A stretch of 64,000 nucleotides of DNA from Alphaproteobacteria bacterium (GCA_012103315.1 WLWZ01000011.1:75869-139868); one strand, 5' to 3'; positions 1 through 9,005 are shown, counted from the first letter of the stretch. Notes: generated by a model not told the origin, from the sequence alone. Numbers and translations: made by a program.

Positions 1-2
1 TC

Positions 3-1085
3 CGAACGGCATTTGCGTGCCCAATTCTTGTACAGGAAGAGGTCGTCGCTGTTTTAACAGTCATGACCGAGGAGGAGCTGGATCCCGACGAGAACCTTCT
101 GCAGGCCCTCGGCCAGGTTGGGCATGTTCTTGGCCGGGTGCTCGAACGTCAGGAAGCAAACGAAGCGCTTAAACAAGCGATGGCAGAGGCGGAAACTGCG
201 GCGCTGCATGCAGAGGCAGCTTCCATCAAGGCTGAAGAGGCCAGCGTCGCGAAAAGCGAGTTCCTGGCCACGATGAGCCATGAAATCCGAACCCCGCTTA
301 ATGCCGTCCTTGGTATGGCAGGCATTTTGATGGACTCTGAATTGGGTGACGAGCAACGAATGCAAGCGCGAACAATCAAGGTTGCTGGTGAAGCGCTGCT
401 CGATATTTTGAATGATGTGTTGGACTATTCAAAGATAGAGGCAGGGCGTCTTGAGCTGGAAATTGTCGATTTTGAAATTCTGAGCTTAGTCGACATTGTG
501 AAAACGGTCTGGGATCCACAAGTTTCAGGGAAGGGGCTGGATTTTGTGATCGATGTTTCTTCCGATGTTTCCTCTGTCGTTAGGGGCGACCCTACCCGCC
601 TGCGCCAAATAGTGTTCAACCTCGTTGGGAATGCTTTGAAATTTACAGAGACGGGGTCGATTGAGGTCAATATCGCCCAGCACGTATTACCTGACGGATT
701 GTTGGAGCTTCAGTTTGAAGTTGTTGATACCGGGATCGGTATTCCACACGACAAGTTAGACTTGTTGTTTGAGAAGTTCACACAAGCCGATGGTTCAACA
801 ACCAGAAAATATGGTGGAACCGGTCTTGGCCTGGCAATTTCGCAGCAGCTGGTTACGCTGATGGATGGCGAAATCGGTGTTGAAAGTACGGTTGGTGTCG
901 GGACGAGGTTCCACTTCACGACCAAACACTCAAAATTCTGGTCGCCGAAGATAATGCGGTTAACCAACTGGTCATTCGGACGATGTTGGAGAAAGCCGGC
1001 CATGATATCGAAGTCGTTGAAAACGGCGCGCTTGCGGTTGAAGCGGTTCAGGCAACTTCATACGACTTGGTTCTCATGGATGTGA
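3..1085 (+). CDS. Hybrid sensor histidine kinase, kinase half (5' partial, frameshifted 3' end)
   Basis: The reading frame is open to the left edge, so the gene starts upstream. The first visible residues ([16 protein letters not shown]) look like the end of a GAF sensor domain. A short coiled-coil-like helix rich in Ala and Glu leads to a HisKA domain with the H-box [16 protein letters not shown], in which His is the phosphorylation site. An HATPase domain follows with the N-box ([16 protein letters not shown]), G1 (DTGIGI) and G2 ([10 protein letters not shown]). Homology ends near base 920 (GTRFHFTT). The residues after that to the stop at 1085 are out of frame and resemble nothing. A receiver domain continues in another frame from about base 926, so this was probably one hybrid kinase. 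An internal ATG at 63 is the first available Met but lies inside the GAF-linker region and is unlikely to be the real start. Confidence 0.85.
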   Translation, partial: RTAFACPILVQEEVVAVLTVMTEEELDPDENLLQALGQVGHVLGRVLERQEANEALKQAMAEAETAALHAEAASIKAEEASVAKSEFLATMSHEIRTPLNAVLGMAGILMDSELGDEQRMQARTIKVAGEALLDILNDVLDYSKIEAGRLELEIVDFEILSLVDIVKTVWDPQVSGKGLDFVIDVSSDVSSVVRGDPTRLRQIVFNLVGNALKFTETGSIEVNIAQHVLPDGLLELQFEVVDTGIGIPHDKLDLLFEKFTQADGSTTRKYGGTGLGLAISQQLVTLMDGEIGVESTVGVGTRFHFTTKHSKFWSPKIMRLTNWSFGRCWRKPAMISKSLKTARLRLKRFRQLHTTWFSWM

Positions 1086-1408
1086 ATATGCCGGAGATGG
1101 ATGGCATCACTGCAACTAAGAAAATTCGTGAACTTGAGGGTGATGTCAGCGACATGCCAATTGTTGCGCTTACGGCAAATGCTTTGAACGGCGACCGTGA
1201 ACGTATGCTTGAGGCCGGTATGTCTGACTATGTCTCCAAGCCGATCGAGCCGTCTCGACTCGCTGCGGCAATGGCTCGGCAGTGCGATATTGATACTGAA
1301 TTGGAGAGTGTAGTTGAAACAGGCGAGATCGAATCGAAGGAACTCACCGAAGATCAGCTAAAGGCTTTTGATAACCTTAGCGACTCTCTCGATGAATTAT
1401 TGAATTAG
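926..1408 (+). CDS. Receiver (REC) domain half of the broken hybrid kinase
   Basis: In this frame the sequence [17 protein letters not shown] opens a complete REC domain: the acidic pair (AEDN), the phospho-acceptor Asp in [13 protein letters not shown], the conserved Thr in IVALTANAL and the Lys in YVSKPIE. The first ATG in this frame (983) lies inside helix 1 and would remove the acidic pair, so it is not a credible start for a working receiver. No better start or ribosome site precedes it. The domain therefore looks like the C-terminal half of the upstream kinase, separated by an indel near 915-930. The linker between the two domains would be only a few residues, shorter than is usual, so a small out-of-frame deletion is as likely as a single-base error. 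After the receiver there is a short acidic tail. Confidence 0.8.
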   Translation, partial: TLKILVAEDNAVNQLVIRTMLEKAGHDIEVVENGALAVEAVQATSYDLVLMDVNMPEMDGITATKKIRELEGDVSDMPIVALTANALNGDRERMLEAGMSDYVSKPIEPSRLAAAMARQCDIDTELESVVETGEIESKELTEDQLKAFDNLSDSLDELLN

Positions 1409-1429
1409 GGCTGAATTGTTTCGGAGGTA

Positions 1430-1888
1430 ATGATGCAAAATATGTTAAAAGCCAAATTGCAGGGGAGTAAGCTGTCACAAGCAGATCTCGCTCGGCGTCT
1501 CGAGGATGCCGATGCTAGTATAGCCGAGGCTGCAGATGGTTTCGAAGATTGGGCCTTGGCAGACGTCATTGCTGCATCGCAGAAAATCGACAATGAGAAG
1601 ATCGAAGCGAAAAAGCGAATTAGAGACGTTTTCCGGGTTGTTCATGACATTAAAGGGCAGGGCACTACTTTCGGATATCCGAGCGTCACGGAAATTGCAT
1701 CGATCTTGTGTGATTTTATGCGCGAGGGGAAAATCGCGATAACACCGAAGCAGGCTCAGGTGATCAAACTCCATCTTGGCGCACTTCGCCTAGTGCTTGA
1801 TCAGAAATTGAAGGGTGAAAGTGAAGCAGCAAAAAGTCTCGTTAAGAAGCTCTCGGTGACTGCTGCAGCTGTACCGCCGCTGCGCTAA
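1430..1888 (+). CDS. HPt-domain phosphotransfer protein
   Basis: A 152-residue protein with an HPt-like core around residues 66-90: the block FRVVHDIKGQGTTFGYP has the His-x-x-Lys-Gly arrangement of histidine phosphotransfer domains, with His72 the expected phosphate carrier. The N-terminal 60 residues are charged and helical. It follows the receiver domain by 21 bases and has a strong ribosome site (CGGAGG) ahead of tandem ATG codons at 1430 and 1433. The order kinase, receiver, HPt suggests a four-step phosphorelay in which this protein takes phosphate from the receiver. The next component (a second receiver) is not visible. The HPt assignment rests on the motif only; the role is inferred from position. 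Confidence 0.72.
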   Translation: MMQNMLKAKLQGSKLSQADLARRLEDADASIAEAADGFEDWALADVIAASQKIDNEKIEAKKRIRDVFRVVHDIKGQGTTFGYPSVTEIASILCDFMREGKIAITPKQAQVIKLHLGALRLVLDQKLKGESEAAKSLVKKLSVTAAAVPPLR

Positions 1889-1894
1889 GACGCG

Positions 1895-2240
1895 CTAGCG
1901 CCAAATTGCGAATGCCGTGCTGCACCCACCCGTTACCCGCGGGTGTTCGATAGCAGGGTTGATAGTCGTACAAGTCAAATTCCAATTTCCCGGCGGCTCC
2001 CGCAACATTGAGCCAATTTCTAATTTCCGAACTGCCCGAATTCAGCTTGCCAAAAGGTAACACCCTAAGGGTATCGAAATCCTTTCGTGCCATCGCATTC
2101 AGAATTGCGCGATCAAGGTCTTTATCAAGTGTCATATGACTTAATCCATCAGATACGAGAATGCCTACTGGTTGATCTGGCCATGCAGCGATTGCTCTCC
2201 CTAGCTTGATGCATGGTGAGGGGCAGGCTGTGTGTGAGGG
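1895..2240 (-). pseudogene. Decayed extradiol (LigB-type) ring-cleavage dioxygenase, C-terminal remnant
   Basis: Read on the minus strand, this stretch carries the C-terminal half of a LigB-family class III extradiol dioxygenase: CIKLGRAIAAW, then VGILVSDGLSH (family GGLSH motif with Gly replaced by Asp), LNSGSSEIRNWLNVAGA (family GxSExxNWxxxAGA) and CYRTPAG. Just after CYRTPAG the frame is lost. Shifting by one base gives TGGCSTAFAIW and a stop at 1895, which matches the usual family ending. Upstream, homology ends near an in-frame stop at 2241-2243, and nothing like the metal-binding N-terminal half was found in the bases beyond. So the gene is both truncated and frameshifted. An ORF beginning at the Met at 2135 exists but starts mid-domain. 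It lies tail-to-tail with the HPt gene. The neighbouring HpcH/HpaI aldolase belongs to a family used in the same kind of aromatic degradation pathway. Confidence 0.78.
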
Positions 2241-2368
2241 TTAAAGTCCAATAATAAATTTGGCCATTTCGGGGTGCTCGTTCGTAATCTGGCTTTGAGT
2301 TTGGTGTCTGCAGAGAACTGCGGCAAGATACCGTTGAATTTAATTTGAGTACGTATCTGGAGTGACGG

Positions 2369-3151
2369 ATGAGTAACGCTGTTAAGGCATCGATTGTGGA
2401 TGGAAATACCGCACTGTGTTTGTGTGTTCGTATGGCGCGAACCGTTGATATCGGTGCTATTGCGGCTGCGGCTGGTTTTGATGCGCTTTATGTTGATATG
2501 GAACATTGCCCGATATCTGTGGACGACACGTCTGCGATTTGTATGGCTGCCCCTGGATTTGGCGTGACGCCTTTTGTTCGGGTTCCGCAGGATGATGTAG
2601 GCCTTGCCTCTCGGCTGCTTGACGGCGGTGCTTACGGAATAATATTTCCCCATGTTGAAACTGAAGAACAGGCGGTAATGGTGTCGCGTGCTTGCTTGTT
2701 CCCCCCGCGGGGAACGCGCTCAGCCGTTGGATCAACAATTCACCTTGGGTTTGAAGGCCTATCGCAAAAAGAGGCAGGTGAACGATTGGATGCGCTTACC
2801 TTGACCACAGTCATGATCGAGACGGAGCTGGGCGTGAACAATGCCGAAGCGATTGCTGCGGTTGATGGCGTTAACATGGTTATGGTCGGGACCGCAGATC
2901 TGTCAGCCGTGATGGGTAAGCCAGGTGCTCTCGACAGTTCTGATATTCGTAGTGCCTGTGAGCGCGTTGCATCGGCCTGTCAAAAAACTGGTAAAATCTT
3001 TGCTCTCGGCGGTGTTAGGAATAATCCTGTTTTGGCGGCGGAATACGCTGCCATGGGGGCTCAATTTATTATCGCTGGCATGGACGCGACATATTTGCAG
3101 CAAGCAGCAGGAGCCGACATCGTTGCAATCCGCGAGGCATTCAATAACTAG
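2369..3151 (+). CDS. HpcH/HpaI family aldolase
   Basis: A 260-residue TIM-barrel enzyme of the HpcH/HpaI aldolase family, which cleaves or forms 2-keto-3-deoxy or 4-hydroxy-2-oxo acids using a divalent metal and pyruvate enolate. Visible family motifs are YVDMEHCPIS near residue 50, GIIFPHVETEEQA near 90, the metal-ligand Glu in MIETELGV and the metal-ligand Asp in VGTADLSAVMG. Length is normal and the frame is intact. GGAG precedes the ATG. The substrate cannot be told from sequence; members act in homoprotocatechuate degradation and in sugar-acid metabolism. The gene ends immediately before the convergent ygfZ stop, with no spacer. Its neighbour on the other side is a decayed extradiol dioxygenase, so it could be the surviving part of an aromatic meta-cleavage cluster. 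Confidence 0.85.
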   Translation: MSNAVKASIVDGNTALCLCVRMARTVDIGAIAAAAGFDALYVDMEHCPISVDDTSAICMAAPGFGVTPFVRVPQDDVGLASRLLDGGAYGIIFPHVETEEQAVMVSRACLFPPRGTRSAVGSTIHLGFEGLSQKEAGERLDALTLTTVMIETELGVNNAEAIAAVDGVNMVMVGTADLSAVMGKPGALDSSDIRSACERVASACQKTGKIFALGGVRNNPVLAAEYAAMGAQFIIAGMDATYLQQAAGADIVAIREAFNN

Positions 3152-4045
3152 TCAGCCTGGAAGCTGGAACCAGTTTGGTTGGGTGGCCTGAAGAAGAGTT
3201 TCTTCTGCAACTAGTTCAGTCTCAGCCGCTAGGGCCTCTATGCGTAACATTGCCAGTCCATTGCCTTCGCCCACAGCAAAAACCTGTCCGGCGGTTTTGC
3301 CCTTACTCAGGACCGCGCACCCAGGCTCAGGGGAGGTGCCCTCAAATTTAACGGGAATAAGGCGTTTCTTTACGAGCTTACGAGTTTTCATGCGCGTCGT
3401 TACTTCCTGTCCGACATAACAACCTTTGTCGAACGAGACAGCATTGAGCTCTTCAAAGCCAATTTCTAAGGGAAATGTCTGTTTCAACATCTCACCGTCA
3501 CTGCCGTCGGGAACGCCCAACGAATGCTGCAGTGCTTTGTAGATTTCAAGGGGCTGAATGCTTAGGTCGCAGGTGTTCGTAAATTCCTGAGCGGAAGCTA
3601 GGGGGAGAATGGTTCTAACGCCCAACTCGGCCAGGCGGGGATCTACAAACGCAATACCTTCAGCGTAGTAAACAGCGTTTCCGGGCATCGCGGTCAGCCC
3701 CATTATTCTGAGGGTATTGGCGTCCGTAACTGAAATTATTGTGAAGTTGTTAGTTTGATCTTCAATTTCAACCTGCGCCCGGAGACGATACATTTTCAGC
3801 CGTTTGGTAAGTTCCTCCAATTGATTTACCGAACAATCTATAAGAAAACCATCTCGGTACTTCGCGACAAAAAAATCGTGCAAATATTTCCCTTGTGGTG
3901 TCAGAAGAGCGGCGTAAATAGCGCAGTCCGGTGAGACTTGCTCTATATCGTTCGTGACGATTCCCTGCAGGAAAGCCAAGCTATCAGCGCCCGATACCGA
4001 AAGGATACCTCTGTCGGTTAGAGCTGTATAATGAGCATCATTCAT
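3152..4045 (-). CDS. ygfZ: YgfZ/GcvT-domain folate-binding protein
   Basis: A 297-residue protein of the YgfZ (COG0354) family, related to the aminomethyltransferase GcvT. The signature KGCYVGQE is present near residue 205, preceded by EELNAVSFD. In the N-terminal part, LQGIVTNDI and LLTPQGKYLHDFF are typical. YgfZ binds tetrahydrofolate and supports assembly or repair of some iron-sulfur enzymes, including the tRNA thiomethylase MiaB; the Cys of the signature is functionally important in characterised members. The protein has no signal peptide and should be cytosolic. It stands alone, convergent with the aldolase and separated from the glycosyltransferase operon by a 160-base divergent spacer that should hold both promoters. 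Confidence 0.88.
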   Translation of the reverse strand: MNDAHYTALTDRGILSVSGADSLAFLQGIVTNDIEQVSPDCAIYAALLTPQGKYLHDFFVAKYRDGFLIDCSVNQLEELTKRLKMYRLRAQVEIEDQTNNFTIISVTDANTLRIMGLTAMPGNAVYYAEGIAFVDPRLAELGVRTILPLASAQEFTNTCDLSIQPLEIYKALQHSLGVPDGSDGEMLKQTFPLEIGFEELNAVSFDKGCYVGQEVTTRMKTRKLVKKRLIPVKFEGTSPEPGCAVLSKGKTAGQVFAVGEGNGLAMLRIEALAAETELVAEETLLQATQPNWFQLPG

Positions 4046-4206
4046 GTACCTGCTGCCTTGGTCTTATGAGAGAGCGTGTAAAAGATATTCTGTTGGTCCA
4101 ATGGTGGTGCCAGTATGAATGATTAGCAAGTGTCGAAGGTAAGAAACAGGACGTCTTTCAGCGGTGTGGTGAATTTATGAACGCTGATGAGGGCCTCGGT
4201 TAAATT

Positions 4207-5178
4207 ATGAATATCCTATTTGTAACCTCGACACGCATTGGTGATGCAGTTCTTTCGACGTGTCTGTTATCGCATCTCGTTGCTGAATACTCTAATGCGA
4301 GGTTCACCGTAGCGTGCGGTCCCTTACCAGCACCGCTCTTCGCAGCAGTGCCGGAGGTTGAACGGGTTATCCCATTGAATAAACAGCGATTTTCTGGCCA
4401 CTGGATTTCGCTGTGGGCGGATGTCATGTCCACACGTTGGGATCTTATCGTTGATTTGAGAGCATCTGTGTTGGCATGGACATTGTGGGCAAAAAGCCGC
4501 AAGACGTTACGTTCGAGTGACGAAGGAGAAACTATTCACCGGGTTGTGGAACTTAATAAATTTTTCAATCTGACATCAACCCAGGGCCCCAAGCTTTGGC
4601 TGCCTGAAGCATCTATGGCCAAGGCGGCTTCAAATATTCCAGAGGGAAATCCGGTGATTGGATTGGGGGTGACGGCTAATTGGTTACCTAAGATTTGGCC
4701 GGCACAGAACTTTGCTGATGTTGTTGAGCGGCTCACGAGCGCCGATGGCTTGTTGCCTTCAGCACGGGTTGCTGTTTTTGGCGCCGACGAAGAACGAGCC
4801 CTCGCAAAGCCGGTTCTTGATAGGCTTGCCGAACAGCAGCGTATTGATTTGGTTGGTCAAAATGATTTGCTGGCAGTCGCAGCCTGTCTTTCTATATGCG
4901 ATCTCTTTATTGGAAACGATTCTGGTCTCATGCATATGGCAGCAGCAGTTCAAACACCAACGATCGGGTTGTTTGGCCCAAGCCCAGCCCTACGATATGG
5001 CCCTTGGGGCGATCATTGTGCTGCCGTTGAATCATCAGAATCCTATGCCGAACTCGTCGGTGCTCCGGATTTTGATCATCGCGCTAATTTAAACTTAATG
5101 CAGGGTGTTTCTGTCGAAGCAGTCGAACAAGCAGCTCACGATCTTTGTGCTAAAATCGCGAGAGCCGAAAATGGCTGA
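4207..5178 (+). CDS. Glycosyltransferase family 9 (heptosyltransferase-like)
   Basis: A 323-residue GT9 enzyme. The N-terminus MNILFVTSTRIGDAVLSTCL is the standard opening of ADP-heptose:LPS heptosyltransferases. In the C-terminal nucleotide-binding domain the block CDLFIGNDSGLMHMAAA and the following TIGLFGPSPALRYGPWG are also typical. It probably transfers a heptose, or another sugar, onto the LPS core at the inner face of the cytoplasmic membrane. It is the first gene of a four-gene operon whose start and stop codons overlap. No strong Shine-Dalgarno sequence is visible before the ATG. The acceptor and donor sugar cannot be told from sequence. Confidence 0.88.
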   Translation: MNILFVTSTRIGDAVLSTCLLSHLVAEYSNARFTVACGPLPAPLFAAVPEVERVIPLNKQRFSGHWISLWADVMSTRWDLIVDLRASVLAWTLWAKSRKTLRSSDEGETIHRVVELNKFFNLTSTQGPKLWLPEASMAKAASNIPEGNPVIGLGVTANWLPKIWPAQNFADVVERLTSADGLLPSARVAVFGADEERALAKPVLDRLAEQQRIDLVGQNDLLAVAACLSICDLFIGNDSGLMHMAAAVQTPTIGLFGPSPALRYGPWGDHCAAVESSESYAELVGAPDFDHRANLNLMQGVSVEAVEQAAHDLCAKIARAENG

Positions 5179-6205
5179 TATTGTCATGACTGATGACGGA
5201 ATAGCTTTTGACGGTATGTCGCTTGAGCGAGGTCCTCTGGGTGGAGCGGAAACAGCATTTATTTCCCTGGCAACCGCCCTCGCGAAGCGAGGCCACAAGG
5301 TCAGCGTAAGGAATAAATGTTCTGCTTTGGTGGAAATAGACGGCGTTTGCTGGGCACCGTTGGAAGAAGGTGTTCCTGAGACGTGTGATCTTTATATTGC
5401 TAATCGAAGTGACAAATTACTGTTGTTGGCGCGTTATGCTCGCCAATCTGTTTTTTGGATCCATAATCCAGCGCAATATTTGCTGAAATTTCGCTATCTC
5501 TCGAAGTTGTGGCGACGACGACCTCCTATTATTTTTTCAGGAATCTATCACGCAAATAGCTATCCGAATTGGGCGCCCGATGGCGGTCGCGAAATTATTC
5601 CTTACGGAATTTCCGAAGAATTTCGGTCCGTTGAACCGCAAAAAAATGTTCCTCCGCCGAGAGCGATCTTTACGTCAAGCCCGCAGAGGGGGCTCTCGTG
5701 GCTACTGGATGTTTGGCGTGAGCGTATTCATCGGAATTTGCCAACCGCGGAGCTACACGTTTATTCCGGCGCGGCGACCTATGGTTCGCATGGGGCGTCA
5801 CGCGCTGCACAAATACAGCCGATCCTCGAGAAGGCGAGTGCCCTTCAAAGCAGTAATGTGTTTTTACATGAACCTGTGCCCAAGCGGGAGTTGGTGGACG
5901 TGCTTTCCCAATCCAGGCTGTTGCTTTATCAGGGAGACCCTGAGGAAACTTTCTGTCTCGCAGTTGGCGAGGCGCAAGCTGCGGGTATTCCAGCGGTTGT
6001 TCAGGATATTGGTTGCGTTGCGGAAAGAATCGAGCACGGTCTTACAGGATATGTTGAAAACAACGATTCAGACTTTGCTGACGCTGCGCTCACCCTGTTG
6101 CAAGATGATACCCTATGGCAGAAGCAAAATGTCGCAGCCCTTAAAACACAGAGGCAATGGAGCTGGGATGATGCTGCGGCATCGTTCGAGAGTTTAATCC
6201 CCTGA
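5171..6205 (+). CDS. Glycosyltransferase family 4 (group 1)
   Basis: A GT-B fold glycosyltransferase of 344 residues. The start is placed at ATG 5171, which overlaps the end of the GT9 gene by eight bases; the frame is open further upstream, but MADIVMTDDGIAFDG followed by the Gly-rich PLGGAETAFISLATALAKRGH is the expected N-terminus with its donor-binding loop. The C-terminal half carries a GT4-like block (QGDPEETFCLAVGEAQAAGIPAV; shorter core EETFCLAVGEAQAAG), with the Glu-x7-Glu motif used for nucleotide-sugar binding. The overlap implies translational coupling. It probably adds a sugar to LPS core or another surface glycan; specificity is unknown. Confidence 0.85.
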   Translation: MADIVMTDDGIAFDGMSLERGPLGGAETAFISLATALAKRGHKVSVRNKCSALVEIDGVCWAPLEEGVPETCDLYIANRSDKLLLLARYARQSVFWIHNPAQYLLKFRYLSKLWRRRPPIIFSGIYHANSYPNWAPDGGREIIPYGISEEFRSVEPQKNVPPPRAIFTSSPQRGLSWLLDVWRERIHRNLPTAELHVYSGAATYGSHGASRAAQIQPILEKASALQSSNVFLHEPVPKRELVDVLSQSRLLLYQGDPEETFCLAVGEAQAAGIPAVVQDIGCVAERIEHGLTGYVENNDSDFADAALTLLQDDTLWQKQNVAALKTQRQWSWDDAAASFESLIP

Positions 6206-7245
6206 TGCGTATCATGCATCTCATGGCCGGGGCGGATGCCGGTGGAGCCGAAACTTTCTTTGGTCGCCTCGTGATCGCTTTACAAAGTACGGAGATCGAC
6301 CAAAGGCTGATTATTCGCCCGTCATCTACCAGAGAAGTAATACTCGAAGAAAATTCTGTCGATTATACTGAGGCGCCGTTCGGTGGTTTGTTTGATTTTA
6401 CGACGCCACGCAAATTGAAGCAGGAAATCGGGTTGTTCAGTCCGGATGTTGTGATGAGCTGGATGAATAGACCAACCCGATTTGTACCCCAACAAGCCGC
6501 CGGTGACAGGAAGCGATTTATCCATATTGGTTCACCTCGCGGCTACTACGCTCCAAAATATTACGGGAAATGCCAACATCTGGTCGTTACAACTAAAGAC
6601 CTGGCGAAATTTTACTATGATCATGGTCGGCCGGCGGAGCAGATTTCGGTGATTCCGAATTTTGCGCCTGACATTCGTGCCGAACCAATTTCGCGGACCC
6701 AATTCGATACGCCTGAGAAGGTGCCATTATTGTTGGCTCTTGGCAGGCTCCATAAAAATAAAGGGTTTGATGTTCTGCTAAAAGCGATGCTCGATCTGCC
6801 GGATCACTATCTGTGGCTCGGTGGGATGGGTCCGCTAGAGCAAGACTTGAAGACAATGGCATTTACGCTTGGTATTGCTGAGCGAGTTCGGTTTTTAGGG
6901 TGGGTAGATGACCCGGCCCCCCTTTATGCTGCTGCAGATGTCTTTGTCTGTTCTTCGCGACACGAACCGTTTGGCAATATCGTTATCGAAGCCTGGCTCC
7001 ACTCAACGCCAATAATTTCTGCTGCAAGTGAAGGGCCCACGTCTTTAATAGACGACGCTAAAACTGGATTGATAGTGCCGAACGAAGATGCTGCAGCATT
7101 GTCTACGGCGATCAGAAAACTTCGTAGCGGCCCGGAACTTTCGCAGCAACTTGCAGCCGCTGGACGAAGCAGATACGAAGACGCGTTTACCGAGGAGAAG
7201 GTTGTACGCCAATACCTCGATCTGTTTGAAAGGCTTATCGGCTGA
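6205..7245 (+). CDS. Glycosyltransferase family 4 (group 1)
   Basis: A second GT4 enzyme, 346 residues. The N-terminus MRIMHLMAGADAGGAETFFG holds the Gly-rich loop. The central region has LLALGRLHKNKGFDVLL, the common start of the Glycos_transf_1 domain. The donor-binding block near residue 250 is SSRHEPFGNIVIEAW with the Glu-x7-Glu spacing. Its ATG overlaps the stop of the previous gene by one base (TGATG), and its own stop overlaps the asparagine synthase start in the same way, so the three are surely co-translated. It should act at the cytoplasmic membrane in surface glycan assembly. The sugar added is not predictable. Confidence 0.87.
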   Translation: MRIMHLMAGADAGGAETFFGRLVIALQSTEIDQRLIIRPSSTREVILEENSVDYTEAPFGGLFDFTTPRKLKQEIGLFSPDVVMSWMNRPTRFVPQQAAGDRKRFIHIGSPRGYYAPKYYGKCQHLVVTTKDLAKFYYDHGRPAEQISVIPNFAPDIRAEPISRTQFDTPEKVPLLLALGRLHKNKGFDVLLKAMLDLPDHYLWLGGMGPLEQDLKTMAFTLGIAERVRFLGWVDDPAPLYAAADVFVCSSRHEPFGNIVIEAWLHSTPIISAASEGPTSLIDDAKTGLIVPNEDAAALSTAIRKLRSGPELSQQLAAAGRSRYEDAFTEEKVVRQYLDLFERLIG

Positions 7246-9005
7246 TGTGCGGCATTAACGGGATTATGACGGCCTCTGGGGCGCCGCCCGATCGCGACAC
7301 GGTCACCGCAATGCAGACGGCATTGATGCATCGCGGTCCCGACGGCGACGGTATACATTTTGACGGAAGTGTTGGGATGGCGCATCGCCGTCTCGCGATC
7401 ATCGACCTTGAAACAGGCGATCAGCCTCTAAGTCTGGACAATGGCATCACGTTGATGGCCAACGCGGAAATATACAATTACCTCGAGCTGAAAGCAGGTT
7501 TGCCAGAAATCGAATTTTCGACCGCGTCCGATTGCGAGGTTCCCCTGCATCTGTATGCGAAATATGGGGAAAATTACGCGGAGTACTTGCGGGGGATGTA
7601 TGCCATTGCAATACATGATCCGGAACGTCGCCGTCTTATCCTGTCGCGGGATCCGTTTGGCATCAAGCAGTTATATTACACCGAAGGGCCGTTTGGTTTT
7701 GCCTTTGCATCAGAACCGCAAGCGCTTTTGGCCTCAGGGTTAGTCTCTGCGAATGTCCGTAGAAACGCGGCGGAAGAGTTATTGCAGTTACAATTTACGA
7801 CTGGTCAGGAGACGGTTTTATCCAATATTTTCCGGGTGCTTCCCGGAGAAACGCTTGTCGTTGAATCAGGCCGCATTGCCCATAGATTTCGTCGACCGGC
7901 CTTGCCCGCCGGGTCGCCGGAAGAGGTGGATGAAGCAACGGCGCTTCAGCGAATGGAGCAAGCTTTGGTCGATAGCGTGGGGGTCCATCAGCGAAGCGAT
8001 GTTCCTTATGGAATGTTCCTGTCCGGCGGAATCGACTCCTCCGCAGTTCTGGCAATGATGGCGCGGTTGAATGACCAACCCGTCAAGGCATTTACGGTGG
8101 GGTTTTCAGATACGTCAGCGGCCGATGAGCGGTCTGATGCCGCGGCAATTGCCAAAGCGCTTGGCGCGGAACACATAGAAGTAGATTTTACGGAGCAGGA
8201 CTTTTGGTCAACGGTCCCGTTGGTAACGCGCGCGATGGATGACCCTGTGGCAGATTACGCTGAGCTCCCGACATATAAATTAGCGGCGACTGCAGGACAG
8301 GACTTAAAGGTTATTCTCTGCGGGGAAGGTGGCGATGAATTGTTTGGTGGGTATGGCCGATACCGATCTGCCATTCGACCGTGGTGGAGCCATCGCCGGG
8401 CGATGCGATCACGTGGTGCATTCGATGGTATGAATATCCTGCGAGAGGACTCGCGGGATTGGCGAAGTGGTGTTGCGGCAAGTGAAACTATTGCGGCCGC
8501 TGATGGTCGTAGCCCGTTGCAAACGGCACAAGCGACGGATTGTGCGGATTGGCTACCCCATGATCTGTTGATCAAGCTCGATAGATGTCTGATGGCACAC
8601 GGTGTTGAGGGCAGAACACCAATGCTTGATCCGGCCATCGCCAATGCGGTGTTCCGGCTACCGGATACTCTCAAAATCAAAGGCCGAACGGGTAAATGGA
8701 TTTTGCGGAAATGGCTCGCTGATATTGTGCCGGCGGCAAAGCCATTTTCTCGTAAGCGCGGATTTACCGTGCCGGTCGGCGAATGGATTATTCGGAAAGG
8801 AGACATGCTTGGCCCCCTCGTTGCGCGCCAGGCTGGGATCGCTGAACTTTGTCGGCCAGATCGTGTTGAAGCGATTTTCAAGAGTACGCGCCGCCGTGCC
8901 GGTTTTGCGGCCTGGGTTTTATTGTTTTATGCGATATGGCATCGCCAACACGTCGAAGGGGTCGCCGGGGATGGGGATGTTTTTGCCGTTTTGGGCGATG
9001 GATAA
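7245..9005 (+). CDS. asnB: Asparagine synthase (glutamine-hydrolysing), glycan-cluster type
   Basis: A 586-residue class II glutamine amidotransferase. The start is fixed by the N-terminal MCGINGIM: Cys2 is the glutaminase nucleophile after Met removal. The Ntn domain (to about residue 210) includes MHRGPDGDG and HRRLAIIDL. The synthase domain has the ATP-pyrophosphatase loop SGGIDSSAV near residue 265 and LCGEGGDELFGGYGRY. The length fits AsnB. Because it ends a glycosyltransferase operon with a one-base overlap, it may amidate a uronic acid or another carboxyl group of the glycan rather than make free asparagine; that is inference from context, and ordinary AsnB function is equally possible. 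Confidence 0.9.
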   Translation: MCGINGIMTASGAPPDRDTVTAMQTALMHRGPDGDGIHFDGSVGMAHRRLAIIDLETGDQPLSLDNGITLMANAEIYNYLELKAGLPEIEFSTASDCEVPLHLYAKYGENYAEYLRGMYAIAIHDPERRRLILSRDPFGIKQLYYTEGPFGFAFASEPQALLASGLVSANVRRNAAEELLQLQFTTGQETVLSNIFRVLPGETLVVESGRIAHRFRRPALPAGSPEEVDEATALQRMEQALVDSVGVHQRSDVPYGMFLSGGIDSSAVLAMMARLNDQPVKAFTVGFSDTSAADERSDAAAIAKALGAEHIEVDFTEQDFWSTVPLVTRAMDDPVADYAELPTYKLAATAGQDLKVILCGEGGDELFGGYGRYRSAIRPWWSHRRAMRSRGAFDGMNILREDSRDWRSGVAASETIAAADGRSPLQTAQATDCADWLPHDLLIKLDRCLMAHGVEGRTPMLDPAIANAVFRLPDTLKIKGRTGKWILRKWLADIVPAAKPFSRKRGFTVPVGEWIIRKGDMLGPLVARQAGIAELCRPDRVEAIFKSTRRRAGFAAWVLLFYAIWHRQHVEGVAGDGDVFAVLGDG

